Source of the DNA: an uncultured Alphaproteobacteria bacterium
GTDB lineage: Bacteria; Pseudomonadota; Alphaproteobacteria; RF32; CAG-239
DNA: 19,362 nt
Assembly: GCA_910577205.1 (NCBI GenBank)
Contig: CAJTMA010000004.1
Span: 1 to 19,362 of the forward strand
Direction: 5' to 3'
Shown here piece by piece: positions 7,135-14,486 of this stretch. The position numbers and the translations under genes were made by a program. The stretch's first letter is position 1. Each line of letters begins with the position of its first letter. The notes under the pieces were generated by a model. It was not told the origin of the DNA and did not search any database. It was given only the letters and a program-made list of their open reading frames with translations.

Positions 7135-8190
7135 ATGCAGATTTCTATTGTCTTGCCTATTTATAAAGTTGAAAAATATCTTGAAGAATGCTTGAACAGC
7201 ATCAAAAACCAAAATTTTCAAGATTTTGAGGCAATTATGGTCGATGATGGCTCTCCGGATAATTCTGCGCAGATTTGTCAGAAATTTAGTGCCGAAGACA
7301 GCCGTTTCAAATATGTTCATCAGGAAAATCAAGGCGTATCTGTGGCGCGCAATACCGGGTTAAAATATGCTCAGGGGAAATACATTTACTTTATGGATCC
7401 TGATGATACGTTTAGCCCTGATTTTCTGCAAGCTATGTATGATGAGGCAGAGAAAACCGGAGTAGATATGGTGGTAAATCCCGTGGTTTATACCAATTTG
7501 GCTGATAAAACGCTGTTGCCGCTTTCTAAAACAACTCCCGGAATATATGAAGCCAGTTTGCAAAATTATTTCTCCGAAGGGTATCTTTGGTTTAAGCTGT
7601 ATCGCAAAGAGCTGCTCGATAGGGCGGATGTGTCATTTCTGAAAGGTTGCCATTTTCGTGAGGATGAATTATTCGGAATGATGCTTTATCCTTATTGCCG
7701 CAGCTATGCCATTATCCGGCAGGGCTGGTATCATTACCGTCAGCATGGCGAATCAGCTTTGGCGCGTGCAGAACGTAATAAAAAGCTCTATGCTGAAAGC
7801 ATTGTTGTTTCTTTGCCGGTTATTTTTGAATTTTTCTATAAGCGGCAATTGTTTGACTATTTTCCTTTGGCTTTGAATCTGTTGCCTTACCCGCATGGTT
7901 GGTATAGCGTGTTAGATTATTGGCGCCTGATTCAAGAAATTAGCCGAAAATACAAGCTGACGGAATGGAAAAACTATCTGCATCCTTATTTGCAGGCGGC
8001 TGTTAAACCCCAATCATTTCCATTGTTTTTGTTTCGGATGATGAAACTGTATGGAAAAGGAAGATTAAAACAAATACGTAAGCAAATGATTTCGGTAAAG
8101 ATGCGTAAGAATTATAAATTGGTGCGTATTTTGGGGATAACCCTGCTGGAAAAAGGCGATAGAGAGTATAAAAATAAAAAAATTGCATAA
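7135..8190 (+). CDS. Family 2 glycosyltransferase
   Basis: A 351-aa protein from ATG 7135 (MQISIVLPIYKVEKYL) with GAGGGAG 6 bases upstream; the longer in-frame start at 7075 is rejected because it overlaps the promoter and lacks such a site. The N-terminal GT-A fold (about 1-110) shows the entry strand 'SIVLPIY', 'MVDDGSPDNS' (Asp37-Asp38) for nucleotide-sugar binding, 'GVSVARNTG', and the metal-binding 'DPDD' at 88-91. The C-terminal part is basic with aromatic stretches, as in capsule or lipopolysaccharide sugar transferases. It would transfer a sugar from a nucleotide donor to a cell-surface glycan; donor and acceptor cannot be read. It stands alone rather than in a polysaccharide cluster. 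Confidence 0.92.
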   Translation: MQISIVLPIYKVEKYLEECLNSIKNQNFQDFEAIMVDDGSPDNSAQICQKFSAEDSRFKYVHQENQGVSVARNTGLKYAQGKYIYFMDPDDTFSPDFLQAMYDEAEKTGVDMVVNPVVYTNLADKTLLPLSKTTPGIYEASLQNYFSEGYLWFKLYRKELLDRADVSFLKGCHFREDELFGMMLYPYCRSYAIIRQGWYHYRQHGESALARAERNKKLYAESIVVSLPVIFEFFYKRQLFDYFPLALNLLPYPHGWYSVLDYWRLIQEISRKYKLTEWKNYLHPYLQAAVKPQSFPLFLFRMMKLYGKGRLKQIRKQMISVKMRKNYKLVRILGITLLEKGDREYKNKKIA

Positions 8191-8205
8191 TTTTTATTTT
8201 TTTGC

Positions 8206-8234
8206 TTGACCTGATAAAAAATAACCAGTATATA
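8206..8234 (+). promoter_or_regulatory. tRNA-Glu promoter
   Basis: TTGACC (8206-8211) and TATATA (8229-8234) are 17 bases apart. The start of transcription would fall about 10 bases before the mature tRNA 5' end. Confidence 0.8.
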
Positions 8235-8245
8235 TGCTTTCGTAT

Positions 8246-9943
8246 TCAAATGGTCCCATCGTCTAGAGGCCTAGGACATCGCCCTTTCACGGCGGTAACA
8301 CGAGTTCGAATCTCGTTGGGATCACCAATTAGTACTCGGGTTAGATTTTTTGGTCTAACCCGTTGTTTTTTATCTGAAATATGGAGTTCTACCAAATTTG
8401 GGTTATCATTTCCGGCCGTTTGGTTAGAAATTCCGTACAATCCTTTAATATCCAACGGGTTCGTAAGTTTCGCCAAATTTGTTTTAATTTTCTTCAAATG
8501 CATTGTTTCAAACTCGCTGAACGGGAAGTTCAGCTCGTAGGTTAATTTTCCTTCGGTTAGCCATAACTCCTTGAAAACAAACTTTAATAAGAATCTTTTC
8601 AGCTCCAATTCAGACGATTTTGCGAACAAATATCCGGCGTCTGTTGCGATGTCAAAAAGTTCTATAATAGCACCATTGAAGCTTTCATCCGCTTTTTCGT
8701 GGGCAATGATTTTATTTTTTAACTGATGCATCTTTAACTGGATTTCATTACGCTTCGTATCAAAAGTTTCTCTATCCAGCTCGCCGTCAAGCCGCAAATC
8801 AAACAGATGATCCAGTTTATCCTTAAACTTCTCTTGTTCAGTTTTGAGCTTCGTGATGGCATCACGGCAATACTTTCGTTCCGTTGATTTAGCCTTTTTA
8901 AGCTCTTCTTTTAGCTCAAACACCACATTGTCCGGCAGGTGAATCCGGTTTAATATGGCTTCTATATCTCTTAAAACATTTTGTTCAGGCACATAATATC
9001 TTGAACCGTCAGCGTGATGGCAAAAAATATAGATGTATTTTTGCTTTTTAATCTCGCAGACGCACATTTGATTGGTTAAGCCACAGCGAATTAAACCTCG
9101 CAGCAGAAATGGATTTTTCGTTAATTTCGGGTTTTTCATATTTAGATTATGCTCGGCTTTCTTTTTTTGGCACAGCTCCCAAAGTTCTTTGCTTATCAAT
9201 GGTTGGTAGATATGCGGGATTAGACCTCTCTTGGTTCTCATCTCGCCATAATAAAATGGATTATTTATGATACCAAACATACTGTTTTTTGATACTTCCT
9301 GACCCGTTCTGCTTTTTAATCCAAGCATCTGAGCATATTTGGCAAGTTCGGTAACGCCCATATGTCCCAATGAATAGATTTCAAACAATTTTTTGATAAT
9401 ACTTGCTTCCGGTTCTTTGGAACGAACAAATTTTTTACCATGCTCATTAATATAATTTTCGTAGCCGATTGGTGCCATCCCCGTAATTTCACCGTTTTTG
9501 TTCTTTTGCTCATTAGAACGGCGGATATTTTCGGCAAGTTGCAGAACGTATGCTTTCGCTCCCATAACCGAGAAATCCCAGCGCATAATATCAACCGAAG
9601 AAGATTGACTGTTCAAAATCATTCCTTCGCGGTAAAAATGCAGCTCAATCTTATTTTGTTTCATTAAATCATCCAGCAACACACTCTCTTTAAATGAGCG
9701 TTGCACTCGGTCAACCGTATCGGCAATAATGGCTATTGTTTCACGCTGGCGTTTGCAAAAAGCAATCATTTCCATAAATTGCTTGCGTTCGCCATGAGTT
9801 GAGCTTTCGATGATTTCAAAGGTTTTTATAACCTCTAAACCTTTACGTTCGGCATAGTCAAAAAGCCTATTGCTCTGTGCTGTCAGGCTCAATCCTTCTT
9901 CCTGCATTTTGGTTGAAACTCGGGTCAATATGACTGCTTTCAT
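8246..9943 (-). CDS. Large serine recombinase (integrase); C-terminus runs antisense through tRNA-Glu
   Basis: A 565-aa site-specific recombinase, starting at ATG 9943 with AGGAG upstream. The resolvase domain (about 1-145) has the nucleophile Ser10 in 'LTRVST' and 'DRVQRS' with the expected Arg residues. The recombinase domain follows (about 155-260, 'APIGYENYI' onward), then a zinc-ribbon region with several Cys, then a long charged coiled coil (about 350-420). These are the parts of large serine recombinases that join attP and attB. The conserved region seems to end near 'TYELNFPF'. After that the frame runs on through the tRNA terminator and all of tRNA-Glu in antisense, so the last 27 or so residues (GDPNEIRTRV...) are tRNA complement. 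The stop TGA is 4 bases before the tRNA 5' end. The true functional end is uncertain. Its start overlaps the upstream 70-aa gene. Confidence 0.92.
   Translation of the reverse strand: MKAVILTRVSTKMQEEGLSLTAQSNRLFDYAERKGLEVIKTFEIIESSTHGERKQFMEMIAFCKRQRETIAIIADTVDRVQRSFKESVLLDDLMKQNKIELHFYREGMILNSQSSSVDIMRWDFSVMGAKAYVLQLAENIRRSNEQKNKNGEITGMAPIGYENYINEHGKKFVRSKEPEASIIKKLFEIYSLGHMGVTELAKYAQMLGLKSRTGQEVSKNSMFGIINNPFYYGEMRTKRGLIPHIYQPLISKELWELCQKKKAEHNLNMKNPKLTKNPFLLRGLIRCGLTNQMCVCEIKKQKYIYIFCHHADGSRYYVPEQNVLRDIEAILNRIHLPDNVVFELKEELKKAKSTERKYCRDAITKLKTEQEKFKDKLDHLFDLRLDGELDRETFDTKRNEIQLKMHQLKNKIIAHEKADESFNGAIIELFDIATDAGYLFAKSSELELKRFLLKFVFKELWLTEGKLTYELNFPFSEFETMHLKKIKTNLAKLTNPLDIKGLYGISNQTAGNDNPNLVELHISDKKQRVRPKNLTRVLIGDPNEIRTRVTAVKGRCPRPLDDGTI
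8252..8327 (+). tRNA. tRNA-Glu (anticodon UUC)
   Basis: A complete 76-base tRNA with the CCA end encoded. Acceptor arms GGTCCCA (8252-8258) and TGGGATC (8317-8323) pair with one G-U. The anticodon loop CTTTCAC (8284-8290) carries TTC at 8286-8288 on a 5-bp stem, and the T arm contains GTTCGAAT. The sequence closely follows bacterial tRNA-Glu, such as that of E. coli. A promoter and a terminator bracket it. Its 3' half is the likely attachment site of the island to the right. Confidence 0.97.
8337..8371 (+). terminator. Intrinsic terminator of tRNA-Glu
   Basis: CGGGTTAGA (8337-8345) and TCTAACCCG (8354-8362) form a perfect 9-bp stem with an 8-base loop, followed by a T-rich run (8363-8371). 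It lies inside the antisense recombinase reading frame. Confidence 0.85.
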
Positions 9944-10079
9944 TTCTTAAAATCTCCTGTTTCATTGCAAGTAAACATTTGGCAAAACCTATCAGATTGC
10001 GCGTGGCGGCTTCTAATTCCATATCCGATAACGGTTTTGGGGCAATCTCTTGCAATATTTCTTTTAGTCTTGTCGTCAT
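9867..10079 (-). CDS. Small mobile-element protein upstream of the recombinase
   Basis: A 70-aa protein from ATG 10079 (MTTRLKEILQEIAPKPLSD) with AAGGA about 11 bases upstream. Residues 1-45 look like two amphipathic helices (LKEILQEIA and EAATRNLIGFAKCLLAMKQEI). The last 25 residues (NESSHIDPSF to the end) are polar and probably unstructured. It overlaps the recombinase start by 77 bases in another frame, so only this tail is dual-coded. No family is recognised. The position suggests a recombination accessory or regulator translated with the recombinase, but this is inference only. Confidence 0.65.
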   Translation of the reverse strand: MTTRLKEILQEIAPKPLSDMELEAATRNLIGFAKCLLAMKQEILRNESSHIDPSFNQNAGRRIEPDSTEQ

Positions 10080-10143
10080 CTTATCTTATTCCTTTGCCTA
10101 AACTCAAGCAAAAATAAAGCTAATCCATTGTTTTATCATCTTT

Positions 10144-10179
10144 ATTTGTGCGAGAGCTTGTTTTCACCCTCGCACAAAT
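10144..10179. repeat. Hairpin between two small genes
   Basis: ATTTGTGCGAG (10144-10154) and CTCGCACAAAT (10169-10179) are perfect 11-base inverted arms with a 14-base loop. It lies just after the 83-aa gene and before the 70-aa gene on the minus strand. No T run follows on that strand, so it may be a processing or regulatory hairpin rather than a simple terminator. Confidence 0.6.
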
Positions 10180-10190
10180 ATAAAAAACAC

Positions 10191-10442
10191 TTACAAGGCT
10201 TGCAGAACTTGCGATATCTGATCGCTTACCAACGGCTGAGCTGCCACAATCGTCCGTTCGCGAGCTTCTTTCAACTTGCGCTCTTTCTCTTCTTTTTTCT
10301 TGATTTTCCGGCGTTCGTTGGCTTCCTTTTTGCGTTCGGAGGCCTTTTCTACTTCTTTGGCCAAGAAATTGACAATGTCCTCATCAAATTCATTATTGGC
10401 AACACTGGTATAGAAATCCGCCAAAAAATTGAGCTTTTGCAT
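10191..10442 (-). CDS. Small charged coiled-coil protein, unknown function
   Basis: An 83-aa protein. The start at ATG 10442 (MQKLNFLADFYTSVANNEF) is chosen over an upstream GTG at 10481. The GTG has no ribosome binding site and would overlap the DUF3768 remnant on the other strand; the chosen start has only a weak GGA site. The N-terminal 35 residues are mixed and look folded. Residues 36-72 are one strongly charged helix (AKEVEKASERKKEANERRK onward), and the end is SDQISQVLQAL. No family is recognised. It heads the minus-strand group 83-aa, 70-aa, recombinase, and may be a mobile-element accessory protein. Confidence 0.55.
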   Translation of the reverse strand: MQKLNFLADFYTSVANNEFDEDIVNFLAKEVEKASERKKEANERRKIKKKEEKERKLKEARERTIVAAQPLVSDQISQVLQAL

Positions 10443-10454
10443 ATCGTCCAATAA

Positions 10455-10628
10455 ATCGAGCGAATAACGGATAATGAACACGATTTTGGGACTTTTGATT
10501 ACAAGGGAAAAAAGATCTTTTGGAAAATTGATTACTACGATACCAAATTTCTCTATTTTTCACCAAATGTAAGCAATCCTAGAGTTACTAACCGTGTTTT
10601 AACCGTTATGTATGCCGATGAATACTAG
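10455..10628 (+). pseudogene. DUF3768 remnant, 5' truncated
   Basis: An open frame of 57 codons after a stop at 10452-10454, with no usable start before the conserved region. It encodes 'DNEHDFGTF', 'KIFWKIDYYD', and ends 'RVLTVMYADEY', then TAG. These are the conserved C-terminal blocks of DUF3768, a small family frequent on plasmids and islands of alphaproteobacteria. The N-terminal half of the family is missing, and the sequence before it belongs to the convergent 83-aa gene. It ends 10 bases before the DUF1737 gene, so the two were probably one operon before truncation. The family match is from memory of its motifs. Confidence 0.7.
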
Positions 10629-10638
10629 GAAACAAGCC

Positions 10639-10794
10639 ATGGAATATGATATTGTTTGCAGCGAAAGCATAGATATGCTGATTAAATACGTCAATTTGTA
10701 CCTTAAAGACGGCTGGAAATGCCAAGGCGGTATCGGCGTATTGACGCAAGGGTTGAGTTACAAAGTTTTTTATCAAGCAATGATTAGAGGGTAA
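10639..10794 (+). CDS. DUF1737 domain protein
   Basis: A 51-aa protein starting at ATG 10639, with AGGAAA 8 bases upstream; an in-frame ATG at 10612 lies inside the DUF3768 remnant. The whole protein fits DUF1737: 'YDIVCSES' then 'LIKYVNLYLKDGWKCQGGIGV' and the closing 'YKVFYQAMIR'. These are compact single-domain proteins of unknown function, common in phages and islands. It lies 1 base before the tyrosine recombinase gene, so the two should be translated together. Confident on the family, no function known. Confidence 0.82.
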   Translation: MEYDIVCSESIDMLIKYVNLYLKDGWKCQGGIGVLTQGLSYKVFYQAMIRG

Positions 10795-10795
10795 T

Positions 10796-11377
10796 ATGGT
10801 TAACAGTGTTTTTGTAGATGACAAGAAAATGAGAGACATTCTGACTTATATCAGTGGAATGAAGCACGCGAAGAAAATCCGGATGATGTTTTTATGCTCG
10901 CACAACGGTATGCGGTCTATTAACTTCTGCTATTTGCAGGTTAAAGACGTATATACGCCGGATTGGAAAGTAAAAGATGTTATTTGCTTAGATTATGACA
11001 AGAACAAAGGCAAAAATAAATGCTCCTATTACCTCAACGGGCAAATGAAGAAAGAGTTTGGCGAATATTTGAAGTATCTGCAGAGCAAGAATGCGAATTT
11101 GAACAGCGAGAGCTATTTGTTTACGAGCCAAAAGCAAAACAAGCCTTATAACCGCGTCAGCATCAGCCGGTTATTCAGTTCTATCTATCGGAAATTTAAC
11201 ATTCAAGGAGCCAGTCACTTAGGCCGGCATCTGTTTGTTTCTAAACTGGTAAACTCCGGCGTTAATATCTGTATTGTGCAGAAACTGGCCAATCATAAGA
11301 ACATCAGCACCACACAGCATTATTTTAACTACGATCCTCAGATGCTCGCTAATGCTGTGGAGAATGTGAGGGTGTAG
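10796..11377 (+). CDS. Tyrosine recombinase, catalytic core only
   Basis: A 193-aa protein starting at ATG 10796, 1 base after DUF1737, with AGAGGG upstream. The set of tyrosine-recombinase residues can be placed: Arg40 in 'HNGMRSINF', a Lys-rich beta-hairpin around 70-84, His141 and Arg144 in 'SHLGRHLF', His167 in 'KLANHKN', and the nucleophile Tyr176 in 'STTQHYF'. It therefore looks catalytically intact. The N-terminal core-binding domain of typical integrases (300 to 400 aa) is absent, making it close to the size of small XerC-like or invertase-type recombinases. Its target is not evident. It could act in element resolution or inversion, or be a remnant that kept an open frame. Confidence 0.85.
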   Translation: MVNSVFVDDKKMRDILTYISGMKHAKKIRMMFLCSHNGMRSINFCYLQVKDVYTPDWKVKDVICLDYDKNKGKNKCSYYLNGQMKKEFGEYLKYLQSKNANLNSESYLFTSQKQNKPYNRVSISRLFSSIYRKFNIQGASHLGRHLFVSKLVNSGVNICIVQKLANHKNISTTQHYFNYDPQMLANAVENVRV

Positions 11378-11429
11378 AGGGAAGTTTCATAATAAAACTA
11401 TAAAAAAATGTGCCTTTTTTGATATTATG

Positions 11430-11472
11430 GTTGCTTTAAACTTTGTACGGAACAATACTTTATTAAAGCAAC
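11430..11472. promoter_or_regulatory. Inverted repeat around the putative promoter of the PHP-ATPase operon
   Basis: GTTGCTTTAA (11430-11439) and TTAAAGCAAC (11463-11472) are perfect 10-base inverted arms with 23 bases between them. They bracket a weak promoter-like pair (TTGCTT 11431-11436, AATACT 11454-11459, 17-base spacing) and end just before the GGCGGAG ribosome binding site. This is a candidate operator or leader hairpin. Confidence 0.5.
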
Positions 11473-11490
11473 TATTGGCGGAGAATTAAA

Positions 11491-14247
11491 ATGACAAACT
11501 ATCCTAGAGGATCTGAGTGGCGTAGATGGGATTTACACATTCACACTCCTAATACCAAAAAAAATGATCAATTTAAAGGTATTACAGAGGAAGAAAAGTG
11601 GAATAATTATTATTCAGATATTGCGGCTTATGTTGGAGAAGGAACAAATCCAAATAAGAATATTGTAACTATTGGAATTACAGATTATTTATCTCTTGAT
11701 AATTATTATAAGGTAATGAATGATAACAAATTACCAAAATCAATTAAGTTAATTTTACCCAATATTGAAATGCGGATTCAACCCATTGCTCAAGATTCTC
11801 CTATTAATATTCATTTTATATTTAATCCAGAAATCGTATCTGATTTAGAAAGTAGATTTTTTTCTAAATTAAGCTTTACTGATGGAGTTCATTCATACGA
11901 TGCCACTAAATCCTCATTGATTCGTTTAGGCAAAAAAGATAATCAATTTCTTGAAGATGCGCAAGCCTATAAAATAGGAATTAATCAATTTGTTCCTTCT
12001 TTTGATAGTGTTAAAAATGTATTTCAAAAAGATCCTGATTTAAGAAACGATGTGGTTATTGGGGTTTCAAATTCTTCTGGAGATGGAGTTTCAGGCGCTA
12101 CGCAACATTCTTCATATTTGGAAGGAGGAGAATCTCAGCTTAAAACATTTAGGCAATCCATTTATCATTTTGCAGATTTAATTTTTTCCTCTTCTCCTTC
12201 TGATATAAAATATTTTTTAGGAAAAAAAGAAAATATAAATCCAGACATTATAAAAAAGCAATGTGGATCTTTAAAAGCCTGCATCATTGGTAGCGATGCA
12301 CATGAAAACAGAAAAATTTTTGAACCAGATAATAAGAGATATTGTTGGATTAAAGCTGATCCCACATTTAATGGACTAAAGCAGATTTTATATGAACCAG
12401 AGGATAGAGTTAGAATTTCAGAAAACAAGCCTGAAATTAAAGAAAATTATTATGTAATTGATAAAGTGGAATTTAATGTATCAGATTTTCCAACTGCTCC
12501 AATTTATTTCAATGATAAATTAACATGTATTATTGGCGGGAAATCCACAGGAAAATCAATTTTATTGCAAAATATGGCAAGCAAGATTGACGAAAATGAA
12601 GCTAATAAAAGTTTAATAAAATCTAAAAATAAAACCTTTGAAGTTGATGATCTTAAAGTATATTGGGCTGATGGAGAACAAAAAGATAGGAAAATTATAT
12701 ATATCCCTCAAACATATTTAAATCGGTTAAGTGATTGTAAAGAAGAAAAAACAGAAGTTGATCAATGGATACAAGATGTTTTATTCCAAAAGACAGAAAT
12801 AAAAAAAGCTTACGAAAAGTACAATACCGATCTAAGTACATTAAAATTGGCAGTAGATAAAGCTATTATTACTTTTATAAATTATGATAAAGACTGCAAA
12901 AATAATATAAAAGCTCAAAAAGAAATCGGTGACAAAGCAGGTATAATAACAGTATTAGGTCAACTTTCTACAGAAAAAAAGAATCTTTCAAAAGATTTAA
13001 ATATTTCGGAAAATGATATTAATGATTATAATAATGCTGTAAAAAATATACAGGCAATTAAACAAAAAATACAAAATCTAGAACAAGATAAAACAACTAT
13101 TGATGGCATTCAAACTTTAATTCAAAGCACTACTTTGGATCCGAAAATGAGCGAATATACAACAAATTATGTTTTTCAAATTCAAAATGAAATCATTGAA
13201 CGTTCTAAAAAAGAATGGAACGAAGAAAAAATGAAGCTTTTAGCTTCTATTGATAGAATAATTATGGAAGAAAAACTTAACGAAAATAATAATAAAAAAA
13301 TTATAGAAGAAAAACGTCCTTTAGTAGAAAATAGCAAGGCTATTACTGAAATTTCCAAAAGGATTATAGAAGAAGAAATTAAAAAGAAACAATTGGAAGA
13401 AAAAGAAAAGGAATTAGAGGAATTAAGACGAAAGCAAACGAACATCCTAACTTATCTATGTCAAACAATCGAAGACTATAAAAATATTAGCTTAGAATAT
13501 AAAAATATTATAGAGGTAGAAGATGGTGGCTTACAGTTTTGGCTAAATGTTTTATTTAGACAGGATGCGTTCGTAAAAAAATTATATTCTCTCTTTGATA
13601 CTCGAAATAAAGATCTAAAAGAAATGATTAACGAAGAATTTTCGGAAACAAAATATACAAAAAATAATATAAAGATAATAGTCCAAAATACTATTGATGA
13701 TAAATGGCCATTAAAATCAGGTGTATCAAAAGAAGATGTTTTGAGAGAGCTATTTAGTAATTGGTATAACACTAGATATCAGGTTAAAATGGATGGAGAT
13801 ACTTTAGATGTTATGTCGCCAGGAAAAAAAGCCTTAGTTTTACTAAAAATCTTAGTTAATTTAGCAGAAAGCAAATGTCCTATTTTAATCGACCAACCCG
13901 AAGATGATTTAGATAATCGCTCTATTTACAATGACTTAGTAAGTTTCATTAAAGAGAAGAAAAAAGAACGACAAATCATTATAGTAACGCATAATGCTAA
14001 TATTGTTGTAGGAGCTGATGCAGAAGAAGTTATTGTTGCTAATCAGCAAGGAACAAATAGTCCAAATAAACAATTTAAGTTTGAATATAGATCCGGTTCC
14101 ATAGAAAATAATACCCCTATTTACAAAGAAAATGGCATGGAAGATGATGGTATTTTAAATAGCCGAGGAATACAACAGCATATTTGTGATATTCTCGAAG
14201 GTGGAGAACGGGCATTTGAACTTCGCAAGAAAAAATATCATATTTAA
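11491..14247 (+). CDS. PHP-SMC-type ATPase fusion (TrlF/PPL-like), candidate defence protein
   Basis: A 918-aa protein from ATG 11491, with GGCGGAG 7 bases upstream. Residues about 8-290 form a PHP phosphoesterase domain: Asp14, His16 and His18 in 'WDLHIHTP', 'GITDY' (Asp65), Glu93, 'IHFIF' (His108) and 'GSDAH' (Asp269, His271), a full set of likely metal ligands. Then comes an SMC/RecN-like ATPase: Walker A 'GGKSTGKS' (349-356), a long coiled coil (about 435-690), signature-like 'MSPGKK' (775-780), Walker B 'ILIDQPEDDLDN' (Asp801, Glu804) and H-loop 'VTHNAN' (His834). PHP domains cleave phosphate esters, sometimes nucleic acid. This architecture is called TrlF-family and resembles the single-gene PPL anti-phage protein, as I recall it. 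The gene is visibly more AT-rich than its neighbours. It heads an operon with the next two genes. Confidence 0.88.
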   Translation: MTNYPRGSEWRRWDLHIHTPNTKKNDQFKGITEEEKWNNYYSDIAAYVGEGTNPNKNIVTIGITDYLSLDNYYKVMNDNKLPKSIKLILPNIEMRIQPIAQDSPINIHFIFNPEIVSDLESRFFSKLSFTDGVHSYDATKSSLIRLGKKDNQFLEDAQAYKIGINQFVPSFDSVKNVFQKDPDLRNDVVIGVSNSSGDGVSGATQHSSYLEGGESQLKTFRQSIYHFADLIFSSSPSDIKYFLGKKENINPDIIKKQCGSLKACIIGSDAHENRKIFEPDNKRYCWIKADPTFNGLKQILYEPEDRVRISENKPEIKENYYVIDKVEFNVSDFPTAPIYFNDKLTCIIGGKSTGKSILLQNMASKIDENEANKSLIKSKNKTFEVDDLKVYWADGEQKDRKIIYIPQTYLNRLSDCKEEKTEVDQWIQDVLFQKTEIKKAYEKYNTDLSTLKLAVDKAIITFINYDKDCKNNIKAQKEIGDKAGIITVLGQLSTEKKNLSKDLNISENDINDYNNAVKNIQAIKQKIQNLEQDKTTIDGIQTLIQSTTLDPKMSEYTTNYVFQIQNEIIERSKKEWNEEKMKLLASIDRIIMEEKLNENNNKKIIEEKRPLVENSKAITEISKRIIEEEIKKKQLEEKEKELEELRRKQTNILTYLCQTIEDYKNISLEYKNIIEVEDGGLQFWLNVLFRQDAFVKKLYSLFDTRNKDLKEMINEEFSETKYTKNNIKIIVQNTIDDKWPLKSGVSKEDVLRELFSNWYNTRYQVKMDGDTLDVMSPGKKALVLLKILVNLAESKCPILIDQPEDDLDNRSIYNDLVSFIKEKKKERQIIIVTHNANIVVGADAEEVIVANQQGTNSPNKQFKFEYRSGSIENNTPIYKENGMEDDGILNSRGIQQHICDILEGGERAFELRKKKYHI

Positions 14248-14258
14248 GGAGCAAGCGG

Positions 14259-14474
14259 ATGAAAAGATATAAAGATATAAATGGAGATTCTGGCGTATAC
14301 GGATACGAAATTGGAAACAACTATATAATAGTTCAATTTAAAACAGGTGCATTATATACCTATTCCTATTCAAAGGCTGGAAAAGATAATGTTGAAATGA
14401 TGAAAAAATTGGCCGAATTAGGAGATGGCTTGAATTCTTTTATCAACAAATATGTAAAACAACTTTATGATTAA
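14259..14474 (+). CDS. Small KTSC-like protein
   Basis: A 71-aa protein starting at ATG 14259, 11 bases after the ATPase stop, with AAGGAG upstream. Residues 10-40 read as a small beta sheet ('GYEIGNNYIIVQFKTGALYTYSY') followed by helices ('NVEMMKKLAELGDGLNSFINKYV'). This resembles the KTSC domain, a short fold also seen at the C-terminus of some lysyl-tRNA synthetases, where the same 'F-x-x-G-x-x-Y-x-Y' strand pair occurs. The match is by eye. It lies between the ATPase and the DUF2130 gene with tiny gaps, so it is made from the same transcript. It could be an accessory, adaptor or regulator of the operon; nothing in the sequence decides this. Confidence 0.7.
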   Translation: MKRYKDINGDSGVYGYEIGNNYIIVQFKTGALYTYSYSKAGKDNVEMMKKLAELGDGLNSFINKYVKQLYD

Positions 14475-14486
14475 GGAATAAAAACA

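Noticed and set aside
8202..8540. 112-codon plus-strand frame across tRNA-Glu
   Set aside because: It runs through the tRNA and its terminator and antisense to the recombinase, with no ribosome binding site.
10443..10481. Upstream GTG start for the 83-aa gene
   Set aside because: No ribosome binding site, and it would overlap the DUF3768 homology on the other strand.
12165..13772. Several minus-strand frames of 87-98 codons under the PHP-ATPase gene
   Set aside because: Ser/Phe-rich antisense shadows of an AT-rich gene, with no start signals.
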